Under the pieces are notes generated by a model. The model was not told the DNA's origin, made no database searches, and saw only the letters and a list, made by a program, of their open reading frames with translations. From contig DATLGD010000073.1 of NCBI GenBank assembly GCA_035540755.1, positions 1 through 16,748 on the forward strand: a stretch of 16,748 nucleotides of DNA, written 5' to 3'. Shown here piece after piece: positions 8,634 to 15,705 of this stretch; positions within the stretch are counted from its first letter, which is position 1; each line of letters starts with the position of its first letter. This DNA comes from DATLGD01 sp035540755. Lineage in GTDB: Bacteria > Actinomycetota > Actinomycetes > Mycobacteriales > SCTD01. The translations under genes and the position numbers were made by a program.

Positions 8634-11600
8634 TCAGCCACCTGAGCTGCCAGGGCTGGAGTGCCAGAGCTTGCGCGGGGCAGACGGGGCGCCCCGGCCG
8701 CGGCTGGTGCCCGTGCCGTCGCCGGCCGGCATGACGTCGGCGTACGGCGAGGCCCGGAACCCGGTGGCGTAGACGTGCACCGCGCCGCCGACGCCGGAGT
8801 GGCCGGAGCCGCCCCCCGCCGTCAGCCCGGGCACGGGCGGCTTCGTCATGACCGGGCGGGTCGAGCGGCTCTCGGCCGCGCCCTGCACGGCCTGCTCGGT
8901 GACCAGTGCCGGCCGGTCCATCTCGGCCTCCACCGCGGCCAGCCCGCCGGAGATCCACGCGGTGTGCAGCGCGGGCAGCTCCCAGCAGCCGACCGCCTGC
9001 ATCGACACCCCGCGCGGCCCGGTGCGGCGCACCAGCCCGCGGACGACGAGCAGCCAGGAGTGGAAGACGGTGCTCGCGTAGCCGACCTGCGCGTCCTCGA
9101 AGAAGGTGGCGTCCAGCGGACCGGTGGCGTCGTCGAGGGTCACGAACACCACCCGCCGGCCGGACCGGATCGGCGGCGTCTGCGTCGCCACCTTCACCCC
9201 CGCCACGAGCACCTCCTGACGGCTGCGGCAGCCGAGCAGGTCCTTCGCCTGCGTCGTGCCGAGCTCGGCGAGGAACGGCGCGTAGGCGTCCAGAACGTGC
9301 GCGCTGACGTCGAGCCCGAGCACGTCGAGCTCGGCCCGCACCAGCTCGGCCCGGCTCATCTCCGGCAGACCGCTCGGCGTCGTGGTCTCCGGGGCATCGC
9401 CGAGGTCGAGGGCGAGCTGCACGTCGACCGGCTCGGGGGCGGCCGGGGCCTGCGACTGCCGGGCGGCCCGGCCGCGGACGTCGTCGAGCGCCGGGCCGGG
9501 CTGCGCGGTGCTCGCCGGGCGGGCGCCGGGCGGCACGTCGGCGGTCCTGCTCTTGGGGGCCGCCCGGCGGGCCGCCGCTGACGGGCGGGGGGCGCTGGAC
9601 CGGCTCCACCGGTCGAGCTCGGCGACCTGCAGCAGCAGGTCGCGTCGGGTGACCTGGCCGCGCCGGCGCACCGGCAGGGTGGAGCCGAGGCCGTAGAGGG
9701 AGTCGAACGCCCCGGCGACGACGAGCCGCTCGGCCACCGGACGGGACACCTGCGCCCGGTGCCAGAAGTCCGACAGGCTGCCGTAGGGACGGCCGGCGAC
9801 GACGCGCGCGACCTCGGCACCGGTGATGCCCTTGACGTCGGCCAGGCCGATGCGGATGCCGTAGCCGCGGCCGTCCGGCAGCCGCGGGTCCGACGGCGCC
9901 GACCTGGGCCCGTGCGGCGGGAGCCTGTCCGCTGCGTCCGCCTGCACGGGCCCGGGCTGTGTGTCAGGACGCGGACGCAAGGGGGTGAGCGGCGGGGTGA
10001 GGGACGCCGGGGAGCCGGACTGGTCGAGGACGGCGGGCGGCGGCTCGTCGAGCACGCCGACCCGCTCCACCCGGTACGCGGCGTCGGAGGCGTTGACGTC
10101 GAGACCGAGCACGGCGATGCCCAGCTGCCGGGCGTCGTCGAGGATCAGCCGCTTGGGGTACATGCCCGGGTCGTGGGTGAGCACCCCGGCCAGGAACGCC
10201 GCCGGGTGGTGCGCCTTGAGCCAGGCCGACTGGTAGGTGGGCAGCGCGAAGGCGGCGGCGTGCGCCTTGCAGAACCCGAACGAGCCGAACGCCTGAAGCA
10301 CGTCCCACACCCGGTCGACGACGCCGGCGGCGTAGCCGCGGCCGAGCGCCGCCGGCACGAACCACAGCCGCACCTCGTCCTGCCCGGCCGGGTCGCCGAG
10401 CGCCCGGCGCGCCTCGTCGGCCTCGGCGAGGCTGCAGCCGGTCATCGTCGCGACGACGAGCAGCACCTGCTCGTGGAAGACGACGACGCCCCAGGTCTGC
10501 TCCAGGTGCGGGACGAGGTCGGGATGGATCAGGTCGGGCTCGGCCCACCCCTGCCGGGCCTCGAGGAAGGGCCGCACCATGTCGCTCTTGACCGGCCCCG
10601 GCCGGAACAGCGAGATGTCGATGATGAGGTCCTCGAAGGTCTCCGGGGCGAACTTGCCGACCAGCTCGCGCTGGCCGGGCGACTCGATCTGGAAGCAGCC
10701 GAGGGTCCTCGTGGACTGCACCAGCTCGAAGGTGCGCGGGTCGTCGCGAGGGACGGCGTCGAGGTCGACCCGCCCGCCGTCGACCCGGGCCACCTCGGTG
10801 ACGGCGTGCTGCATCGCCGACTGCATGCGGATGCCGAGCACGTCGAGCTTGAGCAGCCCGAGCTCCTCGACGTCGTCCTTGTCGAACTGGCTCATCGGGA
10901 AGCCCAGCCAGCTGGACTCGACCGGGGTGCGGTCGAGCAGCGTGCGGTCGGACAGCAGCACCCCGCACGGGTGCAGCGCCACGTGCCGGGGCAGGCCGTC
11001 GAGCCGCTCGACCAGGCGCAGCACGAGGTCGGTGCGGGCCGCGTTCTCCCCGGCCGCGAGGGCGCTGGCCCGCAGCTCGGGCAGGTCGCGCATCGCCGCG
11101 CGCACCTGGCTGGCCCGGATGTGCGGGAACGCCTTGGCGAGGGCGTCGACCTCGCCGGGCGGCAGGCCGAGCGCCGCGCCGACGTCGCGCACGCCGTGCC
11201 GCGCGCGGTAGGTGTCCATCATCGACACGCACGTGCAGCGGTCGCCGCCGTAGCGCTCGAGGATCTTCTCGTAGACCTCGGTGCGGCGGGCGGACTCCAC
11301 GTCGACGTCGATGTCGGGCAGCTCGGCGCGCAGCGGCGACAGGAAGCGCTCCATGAGCAGGCCGTAGCGGATCGGGTCGACGTCGGAGATGCCGAGCAGG
11401 TAGGTGACCAGGCTCCCTGCCCCGCTCCCCCGCGCCGCGACCCGCACCCCCATCGCCTTGATGAGGTCGACGACGTCGGCGACGGTGAGGAAGTAGCTCG
11501 GGTAGCCGAGCTGCCGGACGACGTCGAGCTCGTCCTCGAGCCGCCGGTGCGCCGCGCCGCCGGTGAGGTCGACGCCGCGCCGGGCGGCTCCGGCGTCGAG

Positions 11601-12701
11601 GCGCTGGCGCAGCACGGCCTCGGCCTCCTGCAGCCCCCCTGAGGCCCCGTGCACCTCCAGCTCGGGGAAGTGGACCGACCCGATGCCGAGGTCACGGGCC
11701 GGGTCGACGGCGCACCGCTCGGCCTCACGCCGGGTGGCGGCGAGCAGCCGGCTGCCGTCGGCGTCGCGCCCGGTGCGGCCGGCCGCGCGGGCGACCTCCT
11801 CGGCGACTCGCGCCATCTCCTTGCCCGACAGCAGCGCGGCCTCGGCGTTGGCCCGGTCGACGTGCCGGGCGTCGAGCGCGACCAGGCGGCGAGCGGCGTC
11901 GAGCACGTCGGCGGTCGGCGCGTCGGAGCGGTCGGCGTACCGCACGACGTTGCTCAGCACGGCCCGCGCACCGGTGTCGTCGGCGAAGCGCAGCAGGCGG
12001 GCGGCGCGGGCGGTGTCGCCCTGGGCCCGGTGCGAGACGACCTCGACGACGACGGCGTCGCGCCCGAGCACGTCGCGCCAGCGGGACAGGTGCGCCCGGG
12101 CGAGGTCGTCGCGGCGGGCGGCGACGGCCCGGCCGACCTCCGACGCCGGGCCGAGCAGGACGGCGAGCGAGCCCGCCTGGGCCGCCGCACCGGCGTGCTC
12201 GGCGACCAGCTCGAGGCTGCTCACGGGAACGCCGCGCTCGCCGGCCAGGTGGGTGGCCGAGACCAGCCGGCACAGCGCCGCCCAGCCGCGGCCGTCGCGA
12301 GCCAGCAGGACCGCGCGCGGCAGCGGCAGCGCGCCGGCCTCGCCGCGCCGGGCCCGGTCGGGGTGGCCGTCGAGGAAGGCACCGCCCCGGGCGGGGCTGC
12401 GCCGGCTCCCCGACCCCCCGAGCGGAGCCCTCCCGGCGGTTCCGGGCCGGGCGGAACCCGTCAGGAGGGCTCCGCTCGGCTGGGGGGTGAACGCGAGGTC
12501 GACGCCGAACACCGGCCGCACGCCGGCCGCGGTGCATGCCTGGGCGAACTTCACCGCGCCGTACATGCCGTCGCGGTCGGTGAGGGCGAGGGTGTCCATG
12601 TCGTGCTCGGCGGCCCGCTCGACGAGCGCGCGGGGGTGCGATGCGCCGTGCCGCAGCGAGTAGCCGGACGCGACGTGGAGGTGGACGAAGGGGTCGGACA
12701 C
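8634..12701 (-). CDS. dnaE2: Error-prone DNA polymerase III alpha-type subunit DnaE2
   Basis: DnaE2 is the C-family polymerase that carries out damage-induced mutagenesis in many actinobacteria. The 1355-residue protein has an N-terminal PHP domain (HLHVASGYSLRHGASHP, from residue 7). The palm carries LPDIDVD (Asp463, Asp465) and KLDVLG (Asp620). The fingers include FGFCKAHAAAFALPTYQSAWLK, followed by a helix-hairpin-helix region (about 965-995) and a C-terminal OB-fold (about 1170-1215). The family ending KLWHSSPGS is present. QLALDLG (1095-1101) resembles a clamp-binding peptide. Family members are commonly nearer 1100-1200 residues; the excess includes inserts at about 72-115 and 880-940 that coincide with DNA palindromes. 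PHP metal ligands are partly lost. The GTG start lies three bases after the stop of the HEPN gene. Confidence 0.95.
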   Translation of the reverse strand: MSDPFVHLHVASGYSLRHGASHPRALVERAAEHDMDTLALTDRDGMYGAVKFAQACTAAGVRPVFGVDLAFTPQPSGALLTGSARPGTAGRAPLGGSGSRRSPARGGAFLDGHPDRARRGEAGALPLPRAVLLARDGRGWAALCRLVSATHLAGERGVPVSSLELVAEHAGAAAQAGSLAVLLGPASEVGRAVAARRDDLARAHLSRWRDVLGRDAVVVEVVSHRAQGDTARAARLLRFADDTGARAVLSNVVRYADRSDAPTADVLDAARRLVALDARHVDRANAEAALLSGKEMARVAEEVARAAGRTGRDADGSRLLAATRREAERCAVDPARDLGIGSVHFPELEVHGASGGLQEAEAVLRQRLDAGAARRGVDLTGGAAHRRLEDELDVVRQLGYPSYFLTVADVVDLIKAMGVRVAARGSGAGSLVTYLLGISDVDPIRYGLLMERFLSPLRAELPDIDVDVESARRTEVYEKILERYGGDRCTCVSMMDTYRARHGVRDVGAALGLPPGEVDALAKAFPHIRASQVRAAMRDLPELRASALAAGENAARTDLVLRLVERLDGLPRHVALHPCGVLLSDRTLLDRTPVESSWLGFPMSQFDKDDVEELGLLKLDVLGIRMQSAMQHAVTEVARVDGGRVDLDAVPRDDPRTFELVQSTRTLGCFQIESPGQRELVGKFAPETFEDLIIDISLFRPGPVKSDMVRPFLEARQGWAEPDLIHPDLVPHLEQTWGVVVFHEQVLLVVATMTGCSLAEADEARRALGDPAGQDEVRLWFVPAALGRGYAAGVVDRVWDVLQAFGSFGFCKAHAAAFALPTYQSAWLKAHHPAAFLAGVLTHDPGMYPKRLILDDARQLGIAVLGLDVNASDAAYRVERVGVLDEPPPAVLDQSGSPASLTPPLTPLRPRPDTQPGPVQADAADRLPPHGPRSAPSDPRLPDGRGYGIRIGLADVKGITGAEVARVVAGRPYGSLSDFWHRAQVSRPVAERLVVAGAFDSLYGLGSTLPVRRRGQVTRRDLLLQVAELDRWSRSSAPRPSAAARRAAPKSRTADVPPGARPASTAQPGPALDDVRGRAARQSQAPAAPEPVDVQLALDLGDAPETTTPSGLPEMSRAELVRAELDVLGLDVSAHVLDAYAPFLAELGTTQAKDLLGCRSRQEVLVAGVKVATQTPPIRSGRRVVFVTLDDATGPLDATFFEDAQVGYASTVFHSWLLVVRGLVRRTGPRGVSMQAVGCWELPALHTAWISGGLAAVEAEMDRPALVTEQAVQGAAESRSTRPVMTKPPVPGLTAGGGSGHSGVGGAVHVYATGFRASPYADVMPAGDGTGTSRGRGAPSAPRKLWHSSPGSSGG
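9906..9953. repeat. Second palindrome inside dnaE2
   Basis: GGGCCCGTGC (9906-9915) and GCACGGGCCC (9944-9953) form perfect 10-bp arms, extended inward by GGCGG (9916-9920) with CCGCC (9938-9942) across one bulged T. It is translated as about residues 917-932 within a Pro-rich insert of DnaE2, before the conserved GYGIRIGLADVKG motif. The sequence differs from the first palindrome. Confidence 0.55.
12414..12487. repeat. Palindromic element inside dnaE2 (PHP domain)
   Basis: CCGAGCGGAGCCCTCC (12418-12433) and GGAGGGCTCCGCTCGG (12464-12479) are perfect 16-bp arms. Inside them is a second perfect stem, GGTTCCG (12438-12444) with CGGAACC (12452-12458). Outside, C and G runs (12414-12417 with 12482-12485) extend the pairing across a two-base bulge. 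The element is translated in frame as about residues 72-96 of DnaE2, a Gly/Ala/Pro-rich stretch with no family conservation that I recognise. It resembles a REP/MITE-like palindromic unit. I see no second copy in this window. Confidence 0.7.
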
Positions 12702-12704
12702 GGG

Positions 12705-13160
12705 TCAGCCGGTGAGCAGCTGCTGGGCGGACAGGCCGGGGACCTGCGCGGCGAGGGTGCTCTCGACGAGCAGCAGGAACTGCTCGACCTCGCGCACGAG
12801 GTCGTCGGCCTCGCGGGCGGTCACCGCCCCGGGCAGCCCGGCCTCGGCCGCCGCCCGCTTGCGGGCACCCGCGGCGAAGAAGGCGGCCCACTCGCCGAGC
12901 TCGGGCGCGACGGCCGACAGCAGCACCCAGGCGCTGGTCGGCCGGCTGCGCCGGACCCCTGACCGACCGGCGGGCCGGGCCCGGCAGGCCAGGACGGCCG
13001 CTGCGGCGCGCAGCGCGGCCAGGTGCGCGGCGGCATAGCGCTCGGCCGGCGTCGCGGCGCTCGCCGCCTCGAGCAGGCCGTGCCGGGACAGCCGCAGCAG
13101 GGTGCCGGCCGGCAGCCCGGTGGGCGAGGCGCCCGGCGCGGGTGGAGAGGTCGTCGTCAT
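12705..13160 (-). CDS. SAV_6107 family HEPN domain protein
   Basis: The 151-residue, mainly helical, Ala-rich protein matches the SAV_6107-type HEPN family as I recall it: RLSRHGLLEAA, then ATPAERYAAAHLAALRAAAAVLA, SAWVLLSAVAPELGEWAAFFAAGA, and TAREADDLVREVEQFL. Arg41 and His46 form an Rx4H pair like the RNase motif of some HEPN proteins, but activity is not established. I chose the ATG at 13158-13160 because it removes a long unconserved upstream frame and has a GAGGGGG site just upstream. It lies 11 bp after the DUF6504 gene and three bases before dnaE2, so the three genes form one operon. The link to DnaE2 suggests an accessory role in the DNA damage response. Confidence 0.87.
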   Translation of the reverse strand: MTTTSPPAPGASPTGLPAGTLLRLSRHGLLEAASAATPAERYAAAHLAALRAAAAVLACRARPAGRSGVRRSRPTSAWVLLSAVAPELGEWAAFFAAGARKRAAAEAGLPGAVTAREADDLVREVEQFLLLVESTLAAQVPGLSAQQLLTG

Positions 13161-13171
13161 GCCGGGCCCCC

Positions 13172-13648
13172 TCAGTCCAGGACCCGGGTGAGGGTCCACG
13201 TGCCGGAGGCCTCGGCCAGGCACAGGTCGTAGACGCCGGTGCCGTGCTCGGCGGCGTGCACCGCGCCCCGGCCGGCCTCGACCCGCCACCAGGAGCGCTC
13301 GCGGTCGTCCACCCCGCCGAGCGGGCTGACCCCCGACCGGACCGCGGCGCCGACGTCGGGCGCCGGCTCGCCCCAGGCACGCTGCGCCCCCCTCCTGGCA
13401 GGCATCAGCGGCGAGGGCGGGATCGGCGCGGTCTCGAGCGGGTCGGGCTCCGCGGTCGCCGCGACGGCCTCGCCGCTGGTCAGGGCCCGCACGGCGTCGC
13501 CGCGCCACCACTGCCCCGCCTCGGTCCACCGGGCGAGCACGTCCCGGACGACGTAGAGCCGCCCCCGCCACAGGAACTGCTCGGGCTCGAGGCCGGCGCC
13601 GGTGTCGGTGCGGTGCACCTCCACGGGATCGGCGTGCAGACGGGTCAC
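13172..13648 (-). CDS. DUF6504 family protein
   Basis: The 158-residue protein has the DUF6504 pattern: DPVEV near the start (7-11), PEQFLWRGRLYVVRDVLARWTEAGQWWR (22 onward), then a C-terminal WWRVEA and GTGVYDLCLAEASGTWTLTRVLD. Such proteins are found beside DnaE2 and Y-family polymerases in actinobacteria; no biochemical function is known. The GTG at 13646-13648 has GGAGG five bases upstream and gives a family-like N-terminus. The frame stays open far upstream, across the LexA box, but that part is not conserved and would precede the predicted transcript start. It is the first gene of the putative SOS operon with the HEPN gene and dnaE2. Confidence 0.87.
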   Translation of the reverse strand: MTRLHADPVEVHRTDTGAGLEPEQFLWRGRLYVVRDVLARWTEAGQWWRGDAVRALTSGEAVAATAEPDPLETAPIPPSPLMPARRGAQRAWGEPAPDVGAAVRSGVSPLGGVDDRERSWWRVEAGRGAVHAAEHGTGVYDLCLAEASGTWTLTRVLD

Positions 13649-13810
13649 GAGGTCCTCCAGGCGTCCGGGCAGCGGTCGGTCTGTTCGCGTGCCGGGGGAA
13701 GACGGCGAGGACGGCCCACCGGCCGGGCGCAGCGCTTCCCCACACCGCACCCGGACCGGTGGATCCCGCCCGACGGCGGTGCGAGAGGGTCGAGGTCCGC
13801 ACGCACCGCC

Positions 13811-13826
13811 GGACGGGAGCCCGTCC
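13811..13826 (-). promoter_or_regulatory. Hairpin in the dnaE2-operon leader
   Basis: GGACGG (13811-13816) and CCGTCC (13821-13826) pair around GAGC within the predicted leader, about 35 bases downstream of the LexA box. It has no U-rich tail. It may be an RNA structure or chance pairing. Confidence 0.25.
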
Positions 13827-13857
13827 TCCGGCAGGACCCGCCAGCCCCACCGGTGTT

Positions 13858-13871
13858 CGAACGCGTGTTCG
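13858..13871 (-). promoter_or_regulatory. LexA (SOS) box
   Basis: CGAACGCGTGTTCG matches the actinobacterial/mycobacterial LexA operator pattern CGAAC-N4-GTTCG. The symmetry extends to perfect 12-bp arms (13851-13862 and 13867-13878) around a GCGT centre, which makes it a very strong palindrome. It lies just downstream of a leftward promoter-like sequence and 210 bp before the DUF6504 start, so repression of the DUF6504-HEPN-dnaE2 operon is the natural reading. An effect on the rightward gene at 14103 is possible but less likely. Confidence 0.85.
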
Positions 13872-13880
13872 AACACCGCC

Positions 13881-13909
13881 AGTAGACCCGCTCCCGGCCC
13901 CGACGTCAA
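13881..13909 (-). promoter_or_regulatory. Putative SOS promoter of the dnaE2 operon (TTGACG-17-TCTACT)
   Basis: On the minus strand, TTGACG (13904-13909) is followed after 17 bp by TCTACT (13881-13886), which matches TATAAT at four of six positions. A start near 13874 places the LexA box at about +3 to +16, where bound LexA would block transcription. The transcript would have a leader of about 225 bases before DUF6504. Confidence 0.5.
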
Positions 13910-14051
13910 GAGCCGGCCGGGGCTGGGGACGGCGTCGGCCCGCATGACGCACCTCACGCCCGATCTGCGGGAAATGTCCTGACCCTGGCAGGAGGACGGA
14001 TCCCGGCCGCGAAGACGTACTGACGAGCCGGGAGACCGGCGGGGGGACCAC

Positions 14052-14076
14052 CGGTGCGCGACCCCCGCGCGCACCG
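14052..14076 (+). promoter_or_regulatory. Hairpin upstream of the choice-of-anchor B gene
   Basis: CGGTGCGCG (14052-14060) and CGCGCACCG (14068-14076) form a perfect 9-bp stem with a seven-base loop. It ends 15 bases before the GGAG ribosome site of the next gene and would lie in its leader if transcription starts upstream. No U-run follows, so it is not a classic terminator. Confidence 0.4.
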
Positions 14077-14102
14077 TCCGCAACCAGACCTGGAGCCCCG
14101 CC

Positions 14103-15644
14103 TTGAGACGCCTCCTCGCCGCCGCCGTGCTGGTGACCTTCGGCATGTCGGTCACCGCCTACGCCGCCGACCCGGCTCAGCTGTTCACGCTGACCGAGCT
14201 GCGCGCCGACGCGCACAAGCAGGCCCGCACCACCGTCGACAGCGACGGCATCCCGATCGCGCGGGTGTCCGACCAGAGGTGCGTCGACGGCGTCGCCGGC
14301 ACGACGGCGTTCACCTGCGACGGGATCGACCTGCTCAGCTTCGTCCCGCAGGACGAGTTCGGCGGCTCGGACCCGGCCGGCGTCGGCATCCTCGGCGGCG
14401 GCGTGAGCGACATCTGGGGCTGGGTCGACCCCGAGCCCGGCGCCGACGGCGTCCACGACGAGTACGTGATGCTCGGCAAGACCAACGGCGTCGCGCTGTT
14501 CCGCATCACGAACCCGCTGGACCCCGAGTTCCTCGGCCAGATCCCGAACTCCTCGCCGGCCCAGCTGGTCTGGCACGACATCAAGGTCTACAAGGACCAC
14601 GCGTTCATCGTGAGCGAGTCGGTCCAGCACGGCATGAACGTCTTCGACCTGACCCGGCTGCGCGGTCTCGAGGCCGTCCCGGCGGGCGGCAACCGCACGC
14701 TCCCGGCCGACCTCAACTACCCGACGGCCTTCGCGGCGCACAACATCGCCATCAACGAGGAGACCGGCTTCGCCTACATCGTGGGCGGCAACACCGGCCT
14801 GGTCGTCCCGGACCAGTGCCTGTCCGGCCTGCACATGGTGAACATCCAGAACCCCAAGAACCCCGTCTTCGCCGGCTGCCACGCGATGGGCGAGGGCCGC
14901 GGCACCGCAGCGCTGGGCATCCTGCCGGCCAGCCCGGTCAGCTACATCCACGACACCCAGTGCGTCGTCTACCGTGGCCCGGACGAGAAGTACCAGGGCA
15001 GGGAGCTGTGCTTCAACAGCTCCGAGGACCACATGTCGATCGTCGACGTGACCGACAAGCTCCTGCCGGTGCAGGTCGCCAAGGTCACCTACCCCGACGT
15101 CGCCTATGCCCACCAGGGCTGGCTGACCGCCGACCAGACGCACTTCCTCATGGGCGACGAGCTCGACGAGGGGAGCCGAGGCACTGCCGACAAGACCCGC
15201 ACGCTCGTCTTCGACGTCAGCGTCATCGACAAGGCCCGCTTCGTGGGTGCGAACGACGGCGAGACCGCCGCGATCGACCACAACATGTACGAGAAGGACG
15301 GGCTGTTCTACCAGTCCAACTACACCGCCGGCCTGCGCGTCGTCGACAGCAGGGACGCCGCGAACGCGAACCTGCCGGAGGTCGCCTTCTTCGACGGCTA
15401 CCCCAAGAACGACGACCCGACCTTCAACGGCACCTGGTCGAACTACCCGTACTTCCCGAGCGGCACGGTCGCCTTCAGCGGCATCGACGAGGGCCTGTTC
15501 CTCGTCAGGGTGCACGACTCCGTCCTGACCGAGTTCTCGACCGCTCCGGTGCAGGAGGCCCCGCCAGCCGGCGGCGGCAAGGCGCTCGGAAAGGCGCTCG
15601 GCAAGGACAAGAATCAGGACAAGGGCAAGGGGAAGCGCCCGTAG
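14103..15644 (+). CDS. Secreted choice-of-anchor B / LVIVD-repeat family protein
   Basis: The 513-residue protein has a signal peptide (MRRLLAAAVLVTFGMSVTAYA, probable cleavage before Ala-Asp-Pro). It then has the propeller-like repeats of the choice-of-anchor B family: SDIWGW, EYVMLGKTNGVALFRITNPLDPEFLG, WHDIKVYKDHAFIVSE, GMNVFDLTRLR, AHNIAINEETGFAYIVGG, and AYAHQGWLTADQTHFLMGDE. Its function is unknown; the family is extracellular, with differing C-terminal anchors. Here the C-terminus has no membrane helix or sorting motif and ends in a Lys/Gly-rich tail with a GKAL duplication (about 491-513). The TTG start is favoured because GGAG lies seven bases upstream and the signal peptide starts there. 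It converges on the modC-like gene. Confidence 0.88.
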   Translation: MRRLLAAAVLVTFGMSVTAYAADPAQLFTLTELRADAHKQARTTVDSDGIPIARVSDQRCVDGVAGTTAFTCDGIDLLSFVPQDEFGGSDPAGVGILGGGVSDIWGWVDPEPGADGVHDEYVMLGKTNGVALFRITNPLDPEFLGQIPNSSPAQLVWHDIKVYKDHAFIVSESVQHGMNVFDLTRLRGLEAVPAGGNRTLPADLNYPTAFAAHNIAINEETGFAYIVGGNTGLVVPDQCLSGLHMVNIQNPKNPVFAGCHAMGEGRGTAALGILPASPVSYIHDTQCVVYRGPDEKYQGRELCFNSSEDHMSIVDVTDKLLPVQVAKVTYPDVAYAHQGWLTADQTHFLMGDELDEGSRGTADKTRTLVFDVSVIDKARFVGANDGETAAIDHNMYEKDGLFYQSNYTAGLRVVDSRDAANANLPEVAFFDGYPKNDDPTFNGTWSNYPYFPSGTVAFSGIDEGLFLVRVHDSVLTEFSTAPVQEAPPAGGGKALGKALGKDKNQDKGKGKRP

Positions 15645-15666
15645 GCGCACCCGCACCGCACGGCAT

Positions 15667-15697
15667 CGGCCGCCGGCCCCCTGGGGTCCGGCGGCCG
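15667..15697. terminator. Bidirectional terminator-like hairpin
   Basis: CGGCCGCCGG (15667-15676) and CCGGCGGCCG (15688-15697) form a perfect 10-bp stem, and C and G runs inside can pair further. It lies between two convergent genes, 22 bp after one stop and 8 bp beyond the other. No U-tract follows, as is common for actinobacterial terminators, so termination is inferred. Confidence 0.6.
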
Positions 15698-15705
15698 TCG
15701 CCGTC

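Larger units (their letters stand above)
13649..14102. other. Divergent intergenic region between the SOS operon and the choice-of-anchor B gene
   Basis: This 454-bp stretch holds no credible gene. Leftward signals are the promoter (13881-13909), LexA box and leader hairpin. On the rightward side I see a hairpin at 14052-14076 and a GGAG ribosome site at 14092-14095, but no convincing -35/-10 pair. I also looked here for an ImuB or ImuA' remnant and found none. Confidence 0.65.

Noticed and set aside
9906..9953. The palindrome as a transcription terminator.
   Set aside because: It lies deep inside the dnaE2 reading frame and has no U-rich tail; termination there would destroy the operon's main product.
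12705..15656. A minus-strand frame open for over 980 codons that includes the HEPN gene and runs antisense across the choice-of-anchor B gene.
   Set aside because: Only the last 151 codons resemble a protein family. The rest is a GC-rich mirror of the plus-strand gene and crosses the divergent intergenic region and LexA box.
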